Shown here piece by piece: positions 28,918 to 38,727 of a stretch of 64,000 bases of DNA. This DNA is from Chitinophagaceae bacterium. Its GTDB lineage: Bacteria; Bacteroidota; Bacteroidia; Chitinophagales; Chitinophagaceae. Position numbers and translations under genes: made by a program. Each line of letters starts with the position of its first letter. The stretch's first letter is position 1. Location of the stretch: the NCBI GenBank assembly GCA_024643655.1, contig JAHEMM010000002.1, positions 56,768 through 120,767 on the forward strand, given 5' to 3'. The notes below the pieces were generated by a model. It was not told the DNA's origin, searched no databases, and worked only from the letters and a program-made list of their open reading frames with translations.

Positions 28918-30048
28918 TTACAAATTCCCTCTGGCATCCTGCTCTCTTTCTAGTGCTTCAAACAAGGCTTTGAAATTACCTTTTCCAAAACTTTGAGCAC
29001 CTTTACGTTGTATAATTTCGAAAAATAAAGTTGGTCTGTCTTCTAATGGCTTACTGAATATCTGCAATAAATAACCTTCGTCATCTCTATCAATCAACAC
29101 TCCTAATTTTTGTAGTGGAGCAAGGTCCTCATCAATTTTACCAACTCTGTCCAAAACAGTTTCATAATAACTTGCAGGAATATTCAAAAATTCAATCCCT
29201 CTTTTTTGTAATTCAGTTACAGTTGCTACAATATCATTTGTAGCTATGGCCACATGTTGTACGCCCTCTCCATTATAGAAATCAAGATACTCTTCTACCT
29301 GACTTTTCTTTTTCCCTTCTGCTGGTTCATTAATTGGGAATTTAACATACCCGTTTCCATTACTCATTACTTTACTCATCAAAGCAGAATATTCAGTAGA
29401 TATATCTTTATCATCAAAACTTAGGATATTTTTAAACCCCATCACTTCTTCATAAAATTTAACCCATGGGTTCATTTGATTCCAACCAACATTTCCAACA
29501 CAATGGTCCACATATAATAAACCAGTCGATTCGGGTTTATAATTAGATTTCCATTCCCTAAATCCTGGCATAAATACACCCTTGTAATTTTTACGCTCCA
29601 CAAAAATATGAACGGTATCTCCATACGTATGAATACCACTTAAAACTACTTCACCACTATTATCTTTTAACACTACTGGTTTCATGTATTCCTTGCCGCC
29701 TCTTTTGGTCGTTTCATCAAAGGCACTTTTGGCATCATCAACTTTTAAAGCAATTACCTTTACACCATCTCCATGTTTGTAAATATGGTCAGCAATCAAA
29801 TTATCAGATCTTAGCGGCGTCGTTAAAACAAATGTGAGTTTATTCTGGCTAATTACATAACTCACTTTATCCATTATGCCTGTTTCAGGTCCTGCATATG
29901 CTAATGATTCAAAACCAAATGCAGTTTTATAAAAATGGGCGGCTTGTTTAGCATTGCCTACATAAAATTCAATATAGTCAGTTCCATATAAAGGAAGAAA
30001 ATCCGTTGCAATAGCTGTTTTATTATCTGAAAGAGTTGTTGTACTCAT
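28918..30048 (-). CDS. hppD: 4-hydroxyphenylpyruvate dioxygenase
   Basis: YIEFYVGNAKQAAHFYKTAFGFESLAYAGPETG...VDHCVGNV...GVQHVAIATNDIVATV...LLQIFSKPLEDRPTLFFEIIQRKGAQSFGKGNFKALFEALEREQ. Confidence 0.97.
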   Translation of the reverse strand: MSTTTLSDNKTAIATDFLPLYGTDYIEFYVGNAKQAAHFYKTAFGFESLAYAGPETGIMDKVSYVISQNKLTFVLTTPLRSDNLIADHIYKHGDGVKVIALKVDDAKSAFDETTKRGGKEYMKPVVLKDNSGEVVLSGIHTYGDTVHIFVERKNYKGVFMPGFREWKSNYKPESTGLLYVDHCVGNVGWNQMNPWVKFYEEVMGFKNILSFDDKDISTEYSALMSKVMSNGNGYVKFPINEPAEGKKKSQVEEYLDFYNGEGVQHVAIATNDIVATVTELQKRGIEFLNIPASYYETVLDRVGKIDEDLAPLQKLGVLIDRDDEGYLLQIFSKPLEDRPTLFFEIIQRKGAQSFGKGNFKALFEALEREQDARGNL

Positions 30049-30247
30049 AGTCTTATAAGTTTATAATGAAAAAAGAGTAAAAAATCCTAAAATGAATTCA
30101 AGACCTGATCAAAGACTATCCATAGCCAAAGCCTCCATCAGCAAACTAAAATGCTGGCGACAATCAAAAAAACGCTTATGTGGATAATCAGGAAGCATAT
30201 GGCAAATTTAACTAAAATATCTTCCCCAATCCTTTAAGTTCACTGAT

Positions 30248-30255
30248 TATCTTTG
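30248..30255 (+). promoter_or_regulatory. Candidate -7 element (TATCTTTG) of purK
   Basis: TAnnTTTG match 5 nt upstream of the ATG at 30261; no clear -33 element. Confidence 0.45.
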
Positions 30256-30260
30256 CTCCC

Positions 30261-31400
30261 ATGCAAAAACCTTCGACTCAACTTAAAATTGGAATTCTCG
30301 GTGGCGGTCAGCTTGGCCGCATGCTTTTACAAGCTGCTGCTAATTACCCCGTAGAAACATATATACTTGAAAACGATGAGCAATGCCCGTCTGCTCACTT
30401 ATGTCATCATTTTACCAAAGGAGATATAAAGGATTTCGAATCTGTTTATAATTTCGGAAAAGAATTAAATGCTATAACTATTGAAATCGAGAATGTAAAT
30501 GTGGAAGCTTTAGAAAAACTGGAAGCTGAAGGCGTAAAAGTATATCCTAAACCATCTGTACTTAAAACGATAAAGAATAAAATTCTTCAAAAAGAATACT
30601 ATCAACTACACCAGATCCCAAGTCCTGAATTTATTGTAACAAACAACTTATCAGAATTAAATCAACAAGAAAGTTTTTTGCCTGCAGTACATAAAGTTGG
30701 CCAAGGAGGCTATGATGGAAAAGGTGTTCAACTGATTAAAACAAAAGAAGATTTATTAAAAGGGTTTGATGCTCCGGCAGTATTGGAGAAAATGGTACCG
30801 ATACATAAAGAGATTGCCCAAATGGTTGCAATAAATGAGAAAGGAGATACAGCTTTATATCCACCTGTAGAAATGAAATTTGACCCCTATCTTAATTTGC
30901 TGGATTACCAGATTTGTCCTGCAGAAATGGATCAAAAAACTTTGTGGAAAGTAGAAGCCATTGCATTATCAGTAGTTCGAAATTTTAAATCCCCTGGGAT
31001 TTTTGCTGTTGAATTATTTATAGATAAAGATGGAAATGTATTAGTAAATGAAACAGCACCAAGAGTACATAATAGCGGACATCATACCATCGAAGCACAC
31101 TATAGCTCTCAGTTTGATATGCTATGGCGCATCATGCTTAATTATCCATTAGGCAATACGGATGCAATTCTTCCTTCCATAATGGTCAATTTAATTGGCG
31201 CAGATGGCTTCTCTGGTGAGGCAAAATATGAAGGGCTGGAAGAAGTTCTAAAAATCGAAAATGCTTTTGCTCATATTTATGGTAAAAAGCAAACAAAACC
31301 AGGACGAAAAATGGGACATGTTACCATTTTGAGTAAAGAAAAACAGGAACTCATTCATCAATCGAACAAAGTAAAGAACACTTTGTTTGTAAAATCTTGA
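30261..31400 (+). CDS. purK: 5-(carboxyamino)imidazole ribonucleotide synthase
   Basis: IGILGGGQLGRMLLQAAANYPVETYILENDEQCPSAHLCHHFTKGDI...NETAPRVHNSGHHTIEA. Confidence 0.97.
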   Translation: MQKPSTQLKIGILGGGQLGRMLLQAAANYPVETYILENDEQCPSAHLCHHFTKGDIKDFESVYNFGKELNAITIEIENVNVEALEKLEAEGVKVYPKPSVLKTIKNKILQKEYYQLHQIPSPEFIVTNNLSELNQQESFLPAVHKVGQGGYDGKGVQLIKTKEDLLKGFDAPAVLEKMVPIHKEIAQMVAINEKGDTALYPPVEMKFDPYLNLLDYQICPAEMDQKTLWKVEAIALSVVRNFKSPGIFAVELFIDKDGNVLVNETAPRVHNSGHHTIEAHYSSQFDMLWRIMLNYPLGNTDAILPSIMVNLIGADGFSGEAKYEGLEEVLKIENAFAHIYGKKQTKPGRKMGHVTILSKEKQELIHQSNKVKNTLFVKS

Positions 31401-31419
31401 AAACCATTTATCCAAGTAT

Positions 31420-31471
31420 GAAGCCGTTGATACTTTCCGAAAATTTGGAGAAAGTAAAAGGCTTCTTTTTA
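31420..31471 (+). terminator. Rho-independent terminator after purK
   Basis: GAAGCC...TACTTTCC / GGAGAAAGTA...GGCTTC long stem-loop followed by TTTTT. Confidence 0.75.
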
Positions 31472-31540
31472 CGTCTTTGTAATACGATTATACTTTAATT
31501 TTTAGTCCCTTATATTTAATTACTATTGCACCAACCATTT

Positions 31541-32602
31541 ATGAGACTTTTTATAGTACTTTTTTCATTTATATCCTTTTTATTACCGGCCTGTGGCGGA
31601 AATGATAAAAAGGATGCTTCAAAGCAATCGACCGGTGGTTCTAAAAGATCTCAGGCCATTACAGTTGACGGGTATATTGTTAAGCCACAGCTTTTTCAGG
31701 AAAACATTGAAGTACCGGGGAATATCGTTGCTAATGAAGTAGCAGAGATTCATCCAGAAGTATCTGGACGAATTGTTCAACTAAATGTTGCTGAAGGTAG
31801 ATATGTAGGAAAAGGTACTGTGCTTGCGAAATTATACGACGGTGACCTGAGAGCTCAACTCAATAAATTACAGATTCAATTGGCATTAGCTCAGAAAACT
31901 GAAGAACGACAATCTCAATTGTTGAAGATTCAAGGCATCAGCCAACAGGATTATGATATCAGCTTATTACAAGTAAATAGTTTGAAAGCCGATATTGGGA
32001 TATTACAAACAAGTATCTCAAGAACTGTTGTAAGAGCCCCATTCAGCGGAAAATTAGGTTTGAAAAATATCAGCCCCGGTGCTTATGTGTCTCCCGCTAG
32101 TATCATTGCAATTATTAACCAGACGGATATATTGAAATTAGATTTCACCATTCCTGAAAAATATATTGACCAGATAAAAATAGGCCAGTTGGTGACATTC
32201 ACATATGAAGGTTCTAACAAAGAACTTGGCGCCAAAATTATTGCAACAGCATCCAACATTACGGAAAACACAAGGAGCTTAACAGTAAGAGCTACCGTAA
32301 TAGGAAAAAATTATGGTTTGCTACCCGGCACTTTTGCAAAAGTCAATTTAAGTTTTGATCCGGATCCAAATGCATTATTAGTACCATCGCAGGCAGTATT
32401 ACCACAGGCAAGGGGAAAGAAAATTATTCTATATAAAGCAGGTACGGCCATTTTTGCTGATATCACAACAGGTGTAAGAGATTCCTCGAGAGTGCAGATA
32501 CTGGATGGTTTAGTGGCAGGCGATACAATCGTGGTGACTGGACTATTAAGTGTACGGCCGGAAGCAAAAATTCAGATAAGAAAAATAGTAAATGATCAAT
32601 AA
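31541..32602 (+). CDS. RND efflux periplasmic adaptor (membrane fusion protein), lipoprotein
   Basis: Lipobox LLPACGG; VSGRIVQLNVAEGRYVGKGTVLAKLYDGDL...VVRAPFSGKLGLKNISPGAYV. Confidence 0.95.
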   Translation: MRLFIVLFSFISFLLPACGGNDKKDASKQSTGGSKRSQAITVDGYIVKPQLFQENIEVPGNIVANEVAEIHPEVSGRIVQLNVAEGRYVGKGTVLAKLYDGDLRAQLNKLQIQLALAQKTEERQSQLLKIQGISQQDYDISLLQVNSLKADIGILQTSISRTVVRAPFSGKLGLKNISPGAYVSPASIIAIINQTDILKLDFTIPEKYIDQIKIGQLVTFTYEGSNKELGAKIIATASNITENTRSLTVRATVIGKNYGLLPGTFAKVNLSFDPDPNALLVPSQAVLPQARGKKIILYKAGTAIFADITTGVRDSSRVQILDGLVAGDTIVVTGLLSVRPEAKIQIRKIVNDQ

Positions 32603-32707
32603 TCAATTTAGAATTTAGTAAAGTGCTAAATAGAATTACAGGACGATGAAGTGTGCGACGCAACGAAAGATGGTAGAAGCAAAGTCGGTGGTAACAAAAA
32701 TATTTTC

Positions 32708-35700
32708 ATGAACATTTCAGAATTAAGTTTACGGAGACCTGTATTGGCCATTGTGATGAATATTCTCATCATTGTATTTGGCATTATCGGTTTCAGGTTT
32801 TTAGGAATAAGAGATTATCCTGCTATCGATCCTCCAAACATAAGTGTACGAACGTCCTATCCCGGTGCAAATGCTGATATTATAGAAACACAGATTACTG
32901 AACCCTTAGAAAAAGCAATAAATGGGATAGCTGGAATAAAAAATATCACATCTTCCAGTAGCAACGGTAGTAGCAATATCAATGTTGAATTTAATCTGGG
33001 AATAGATTTAGAAGCAGCGGCGAATGATGTAAGAGACAAAGTATCGCAGGCACAACGTTCGTTGCCTGATGATCTTGATTCACCCCCTGTTGTATCGAAA
33101 GCAGATGCGAGTTCTGAATCGATTTTATCAATGACCGTACAAAGTAATACCCGTAATCAGCTACAAATCACAGAATATGCTAATAATGTATTAGTAGAAC
33201 GATTACAAACCATACCAGGTGTTAGTGGTATTCAGATCTGGGGCGAAAAAAGATATGCAATGCGCATCTGGATAGACCCTGCTAAACTGATTGCTTATGG
33301 CATTACTTCCAATGATGTGCAAGCCGCTCTGATTAGAGAAAATGTAGAGTTACCATCTGGCAAACTATCTGGCAATAATACAGAGTTAACTGTTAGGACT
33401 TTCGGTCGGTTGAATACTGAAGATGAATTCAATAACCTGATTGTAAAAAATATAAACGGTGCTGATATTCGGTTGCTGAATATTGGCGAAGTAGTATTGG
33501 GTCCTGAAAATGATGAAACCATGTTGAGGGGAAACGGCACACCTATGATAGCATTGGCAGTTGTACCTCAACCGGGATCTAACTATGTAGCCATATCCGA
33601 TGAATTTTATACCCGATTAGATCAAATCAAAAAGGATGTTCCGGAGGATATAAGTATCAACATAGCACTGGACCAAACAAAATTTATTAAGAGAGCTATA
33701 CTTGAAGTAGAAGAAACTTTGATGATTGCCTTCTTACTTGTAGTAATGATCATTTATTTATTTTTCAGAGAATGGATCATTGCTATTCGGCCATTGATAG
33801 ATATTCCTGTATCCTTGATTGGAGCATTCTTTATAATGTATCTGGCAGGATTTACCATTAATGTTCTCTCCTTATTGGCCATTGTTTTGGCCACAGGCCT
33901 TGTAGTAGATGATGGTATTGTAGTAACAGAGAATATTTATAAGAAGATGGAGAAAGGCATGAACAAATGGCAAGCTGCGCTGGAAGGCTCAAAAGAAATA
34001 TATTTTGCCGTTATTGCCACATCAATCACACTAGCAGTCGTTTTTTTACCAATTGTTTTTTTACAAGGATTTGTAGGAAGGCTTTTCCGGGAATTTGGAA
34101 TTGTAGTGGCAGGTGCTGTATTAATTTCCGCTTTTGTTTCCTTAACACTAACCCCTGTTTTGAATGTAAAATTAAGTAAGAAAAACCCTCATAAACATTC
34201 CTGGTTCTACAATAAAACTGAGCCTTTCTTTCGCTGGTTGGAGAACAGTTATCAATCACTCCTTAAAAAATTTATGGGAGTAAGAAAAATGGCCTGGATT
34301 TTAGTGGGACTTTGTGGTGCTGCAATATTTTTTGTAGGAAGAACATTGAAATCAGAACTTGCTCCAATGGAAGACAGAAGTCAGTTCAGGCTTTCGCTTT
34401 CTGCTCCTGAAGGGACCTCGTTTGACGCAATGGATAAATATGTGACAAATTTATCTGACTTTATTATAGACTCTGTTCCCGAAAAACAATTAGTATTAAC
34501 AGTAACTTCTCCAGGATTCACCGGTTCTGGCAATGCCAATACTGGTTTTTTAAGAGTAACATTGGTTCCTCCCACTGAAAGAAGCCGATCGCAAAAGGAA
34601 ATTGTGGAAATGGTAAATAAGAACCTCCCAAAATTTAATGAAGGAAGAGCATTTGCCATCGAAGAACAAACAATATCTGTAAGTCGTAGAAGTGGGCAAC
34701 CTGTTTCTTTTGTTGTTCAGAATAATAATTTTGAAAAGCTCACAGCCATTATCCCTAAAATTTTGGAAGAAACAAGACAAAGTGATGTTTTGTTGAATGC
34801 AGATGTTGATCTTAAATTCAATAAGCCTGAATTAAGAGTAGAGATCGATCGCTTGAAAGCAGCGGAACTTGGTGTAACTGTTAACGATATTTCTCAAACA
34901 TTACAATTGGCTTATAGTAACAGAAGGTTAGGTTTTTTTACCAAAGATGGAAAACAATACCAGGTATTAGGACAAGTGGCCAGAAATGACAGAGATGAAC
35001 CTAATGACTTAAAAACATTATTTGTACGCAACAACAGGAATGAGATGATAAGCCTTGATAATCTTGTTACTACATTTGAATCAAACACACCTCCAACTAT
35101 TTATCACTTTAACAGGTATAAATCATTTACTATATCCTCCAATATTCAGCCTGGCAAAACTTTAGGTGATGGTATTGAAGAAATGGAGAGAATTGCAAAT
35201 AAATTACTCGATGATACATTTGCGACCTCCTTATCAGGTTCCTCTAGAGATTTTAAAGAAAGTAGCAGCAATATTAGTTTTGCATTCTTACTGGCTTTAT
35301 TATTAATATTCTTAATTCTTGCCGCACAATTTGAAAGTTTTGTTGACCCTTTGATTATCATGTTTACTGTGCCTTTAGCCATTGCCGGCGCTGTATTATC
35401 ATTAAAATTATTTGGACAAACATTAAATATTTTTTCTCAAATTGGAATGATAATGTTGATTGGCCTGGTAACAAAGAATGGTATTCTGATCGTTGAATTT
35501 GCCAATCAAAGTCAGAAGAAAGGAATGAAAAAAACAGAAGCTGTAATTTTTGCAGCAACACAACGTTTGAGACCTATTTTGATGACAAGCCTTGCCATGT
35601 CACTAGGAGCATTACCACTCGCCTTATCGCTTGGCGCTTCATCAACAAGCCGGATGCCACTTGGTATTGTTATTGTCGGAGGTATATTATTCTCGCTGGT

Positions 35701-35824
35701 ATTAACCCTTCTGGTCATACCTGCGATATACTCTTTTTTATCAACTAAAAAGAAGGAAAGTGAAATAGAAAAGTATACAAGCATTGTATCCAAAAATGAG
35801 ATCCACCATTCAGATCAATTATAA
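32708..35824 (+). CDS. RND efflux transporter permease (AcrB/MexF-like)
   Basis: MNISELSLRRPVLAIVMNILIIVFG...RDYPAIDPPNISVRTSYPGANADIIETQITEPLE; full-length HAE1 pattern. Start likely ATG 32708. Confidence 0.97.
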   Translation: MNISELSLRRPVLAIVMNILIIVFGIIGFRFLGIRDYPAIDPPNISVRTSYPGANADIIETQITEPLEKAINGIAGIKNITSSSSNGSSNINVEFNLGIDLEAAANDVRDKVSQAQRSLPDDLDSPPVVSKADASSESILSMTVQSNTRNQLQITEYANNVLVERLQTIPGVSGIQIWGEKRYAMRIWIDPAKLIAYGITSNDVQAALIRENVELPSGKLSGNNTELTVRTFGRLNTEDEFNNLIVKNINGADIRLLNIGEVVLGPENDETMLRGNGTPMIALAVVPQPGSNYVAISDEFYTRLDQIKKDVPEDISINIALDQTKFIKRAILEVEETLMIAFLLVVMIIYLFFREWIIAIRPLIDIPVSLIGAFFIMYLAGFTINVLSLLAIVLATGLVVDDGIVVTENIYKKMEKGMNKWQAALEGSKEIYFAVIATSITLAVVFLPIVFLQGFVGRLFREFGIVVAGAVLISAFVSLTLTPVLNVKLSKKNPHKHSWFYNKTEPFFRWLENSYQSLLKKFMGVRKMAWILVGLCGAAIFFVGRTLKSELAPMEDRSQFRLSLSAPEGTSFDAMDKYVTNLSDFIIDSVPEKQLVLTVTSPGFTGSGNANTGFLRVTLVPPTERSRSQKEIVEMVNKNLPKFNEGRAFAIEEQTISVSRRSGQPVSFVVQNNNFEKLTAIIPKILEETRQSDVLLNADVDLKFNKPELRVEIDRLKAAELGVTVNDISQTLQLAYSNRRLGFFTKDGKQYQVLGQVARNDRDEPNDLKTLFVRNNRNEMISLDNLVTTFESNTPPTIYHFNRYKSFTISSNIQPGKTLGDGIEEMERIANKLLDDTFATSLSGSSRDFKESSSNISFAFLLALLLIFLILAAQFESFVDPLIIMFTVPLAIAGAVLSLKLFGQTLNIFSQIGMIMLIGLVTKNGILIVEFANQSQKKGMKKTEAVIFAATQRLRPILMTSLAMSLGALPLALSLGASSTSRMPLGIVIVGGILFSLVLTLLVIPAIYSFLSTKKKESEIEKYTSIVSKNEIHHSDQL

Positions 35825-35830
35825 ATTCAT

Positions 35831-37153
35831 TTGAAGATTATGAGAAATTTTCTATTACTAATACAGCTACTAATTTTATCCGCAACTTCATCTGCACAGC
35901 AATTATTAACTATTGAACAAGCTATTGCAACAGCACTTAAACAAAATTTTGATATTCAATTATCAAAAAATGATTCCGCTGTAGCTGCTCTTGACTACTC
36001 TTTTCGCAATGCCGTTTTTCTTCCTAGAATAAACGGAACGTTTGGATCTAACTGGACTAATAATAATCAGAATCAAAGATTTCAGGATGGCACACAAAGA
36101 AAACTAAATGACATCAAGTCTAATAACTTCAATGGAGCCATACAATTGAATTGGGTTTTATTTGATGGATTAAAAATGTTTGCTACCAGAGATAAAGCCA
36201 AAGAATTTATTTCGCTTGGAGAATTAGGCATTAAAAATCAGGTTATCAATACAATTGCCAGCATAGTACAAAATTATTATGCTATAGTAAGACAGAAACA
36301 ACAATTGATTGCAATTGATGAGCAAATATCTCTAAACGAAGAACGGGTAAAACTTGCGCAATACAAGTTGGATATTGGAGTTGGGGCGAAACCAGATGTA
36401 TTACAAAGCAAAGTTGATTTGAACACCCAAAAAGCTTTAAAACTAAGTGAAGAAAACTTAATGATACAATTCCGGGAACAGTTGAATCAGGTTATGAATA
36501 TTGAAGCAAAAAGTAATTATTCAGTTAGCGATTCTATACCAATAAACTTGGAGCTTTCTTTGTCAGATATCAAAATGAATTTAGAAAATAAAAACCCAAT
36601 ATTATTGATTACTCAAAAAAATATTGATATTGCCAGATATACATTAAAGGAAAGAATCGCAGAAAAATACCCTACTTTTTCCCTTAATTCTGCTTATAGC
36701 TATGCAAGAACAAATAATAAAGCAACAGTTAACCCTTTTCAACCACTATATAGCCGGAACTTTGGAAGAAACATAGGTTTTTCTTTATCGGTACCCATCT
36801 TGAATAATTTTACAACAAAACGACAGATAAAACAAGCAGAACTGGATATTCAATTCCGTCAACTTGAATATCAAAACCAACTAACTCTTTTAGACTTCAG
36901 TATTATTAATGCTTATAATGACTATGAATTACAAACAAAAGCTCTAAAACTTGAAGAAGAAAATATTTTATTAGCAAAAGAAAACGTAGCGATTGTTTTT
37001 GAAGTGTACAGGCTTAATTCTACTACATTAATTCAATTAAAAGAAGCACAGAAAAGTTTACAAGATGCTCAAACCCGACTGATTAATGCAAGATTTAATA
37101 CAAAACTTGCAGAAACTGAATTAATGAGATTAAAAGGTGATTTGCTTAAATAG
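35831..37153 (+). CDS. TolC family outer membrane efflux protein
   Basis: Signal peptide; LTIEQAIATALKQNFDIQL and OEP repeats; 6 nt after the RND pump. Confidence 0.95.
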   Translation: MKIMRNFLLLIQLLILSATSSAQQLLTIEQAIATALKQNFDIQLSKNDSAVAALDYSFRNAVFLPRINGTFGSNWTNNNQNQRFQDGTQRKLNDIKSNNFNGAIQLNWVLFDGLKMFATRDKAKEFISLGELGIKNQVINTIASIVQNYYAIVRQKQQLIAIDEQISLNEERVKLAQYKLDIGVGAKPDVLQSKVDLNTQKALKLSEENLMIQFREQLNQVMNIEAKSNYSVSDSIPINLELSLSDIKMNLENKNPILLITQKNIDIARYTLKERIAEKYPTFSLNSAYSYARTNNKATVNPFQPLYSRNFGRNIGFSLSVPILNNFTTKRQIKQAELDIQFRQLEYQNQLTLLDFSIINAYNDYELQTKALKLEEENILLAKENVAIVFEVYRLNSTTLIQLKEAQKSLQDAQTRLINARFNTKLAETELMRLKGDLLK

Positions 37154-37204
37154 TTTGTACTTGTTGATTTGTTTAATGTAGTTAATTTTGTCAAAACAAT
37201 CTGC

Positions 37205-37717
37205 ATGAATCCACTCGTAGGAATAATTATGGGAAGTGACAGTGATTTGGCCACTATGCAATCAGCTTCTGAGATTCTTAAACAATTTGACATTCCACAT
37301 GAAGTAACGGTAGTTTCAGCTCATCGTACTCCGGAAAGAATGATGGAATATGCAAAGTCTGCGAAAACAAGAGGCCTAAAAGTAATTATTGCCGGCGCTG
37401 GGGGATCTGCACATTTACCAGGAATGGTAGCTGCTGTAACTTCTCTTCCGGTAATTGGCGTTCCAATAAAATCATCTAATTCAATTGATGGATGGGATTC
37501 TGTCTTGTCCATTTTGCAAATGCCTAACGGCGTACCAGTAGCCACCGTTGCTTTAAATGGGTCAAAAAATGCTGGTATATTGGCGGCTGAAATATTAGGT
37601 ACATTTAATGAACAGATTTCACAAAAAGTAGCCGACTATAAAACCTCGCTTACTACTGAAGTAATTGTAAAAGTGGAAAAGATGAAGAACGCTGGATGGG
37701 AGAATAAGTTTGATTAA
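37205..37717 (+). CDS. purE: N5-carboxyaminoimidazole ribonucleotide mutase
   Basis: [73 protein letters not shown]. Start ATG 37205. Confidence 0.97.
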   Translation: MNPLVGIIMGSDSDLATMQSASEILKQFDIPHEVTVVSAHRTPERMMEYAKSAKTRGLKVIIAGAGGSAHLPGMVAAVTSLPVIGVPIKSSNSIDGWDSVLSILQMPNGVPVATVALNGSKNAGILAAEILGTFNEQISQKVADYKTSLTTEVIVKVEKMKNAGWENKFD

Positions 37718-38648
37718 AAATATGGTTCGATATTTTATTTTCTTATTTACTATAACATTATTTTTTTCTTGCGGCAATAAAACTCTTTTAGAAGAAGTAA
37801 AAATACTTCCTTCCTACCCTTCCTCTTCCGGTATTGAATACTTTAACAATCAGTATTTCATAATTGGTGATGATGCGAAAAATTTATTAATACTTGATAG
37901 CAACCTGACTAAAGTGGATTCAATCCCAATGTATCCATTCTCTGAACAACGTATTCCTAAATCTGTAAAAGCAGATCTTGAATCAATTGGAATTACAAAA
38001 GACAATAAACTACTTATACTTGGCTCAGGCTCTCTTTCTCCATTTAGAAATACAGGATGGCTAATTTCTCCAAATAAAAAAGAAAAAGAATTTATCCATC
38101 TCGATACATTTTATCACCGATTGCTATTGTATGGGATAAAAGAAATTAATATCGAAGGCTTTTGTTCATTATCCGAAGGTATCCTACTATCTAACAGAGG
38201 CAATAAAGGTTACCCAAAAAATCATTTGATTATTACAAATGAAAAATTCTGGCTCAATCAAACAAATACGCCAATTTCTACTATAAGTATTGGCATTAAT
38301 AAAGACAGCTCAAAATTTAGTGGGATTTCTGGAATTACTTATTCATCAAAGAGTGACCGTTTATTGCTAACTGTTTCAACTGAGGACACAAAAAACAATA
38401 TTGATGATGGGGCAATTGGGAAAAGCTATATCTGGATAATTAAAAATTTTACTTCAAAAAGAAAATGGAAAGCAATTAATCCGGACATTATGATAGACCT
38501 TGAAGCAATTGATCCGCGGTTTAAAGGACAAAAGATAGAATCAATCTGCATTACTAAGGAAACAACAAACTTTCTACAACTGGTGTTAGTTGCTGACAAT
38601 GATAACGGAAGCAGTACTCTCTTTAAGATAGTTTTAGAAAAAGATTAA
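37710..38648 (+). CDS. Hypothetical lipoprotein, beta-propeller-like
   Basis: Lipobox TLFFSCGN; repeated beta-rich segments. Confidence 0.7.
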   Translation: MIKNMVRYFIFLFTITLFFSCGNKTLLEEVKILPSYPSSSGIEYFNNQYFIIGDDAKNLLILDSNLTKVDSIPMYPFSEQRIPKSVKADLESIGITKDNKLLILGSGSLSPFRNTGWLISPNKKEKEFIHLDTFYHRLLLYGIKEINIEGFCSLSEGILLSNRGNKGYPKNHLIITNEKFWLNQTNTPISTISIGINKDSSKFSGISGITYSSKSDRLLLTVSTEDTKNNIDDGAIGKSYIWIIKNFTSKRKWKAINPDIMIDLEAIDPRFKGQKIESICITKETTNFLQLVLVADNDNGSSTLFKIVLEKD

Positions 38649-38727
38649 TTAAATTATAGCATTACTAAACTATTTATAGTATTTTTCATGTGTAACCTGC
38701 TCTCTGTAAATACCATAACACCACGAC

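Noticed and set aside
30049-30260. Possible structured 5' leader or riboswitch of hppD
   Set aside because: A TAAATTTG-like element on the minus strand (30203-30210) would give a ~150-nt leader with a small CAGCA/TGCTG stem, but there is no recognisable riboswitch or convincing terminator structure.
34026-34780. Antisense and alternate-frame ORFs in the RND pump gene
   Set aside because: The RND reading frame is full length and clearly homologous; the others have no motif or start-site support.
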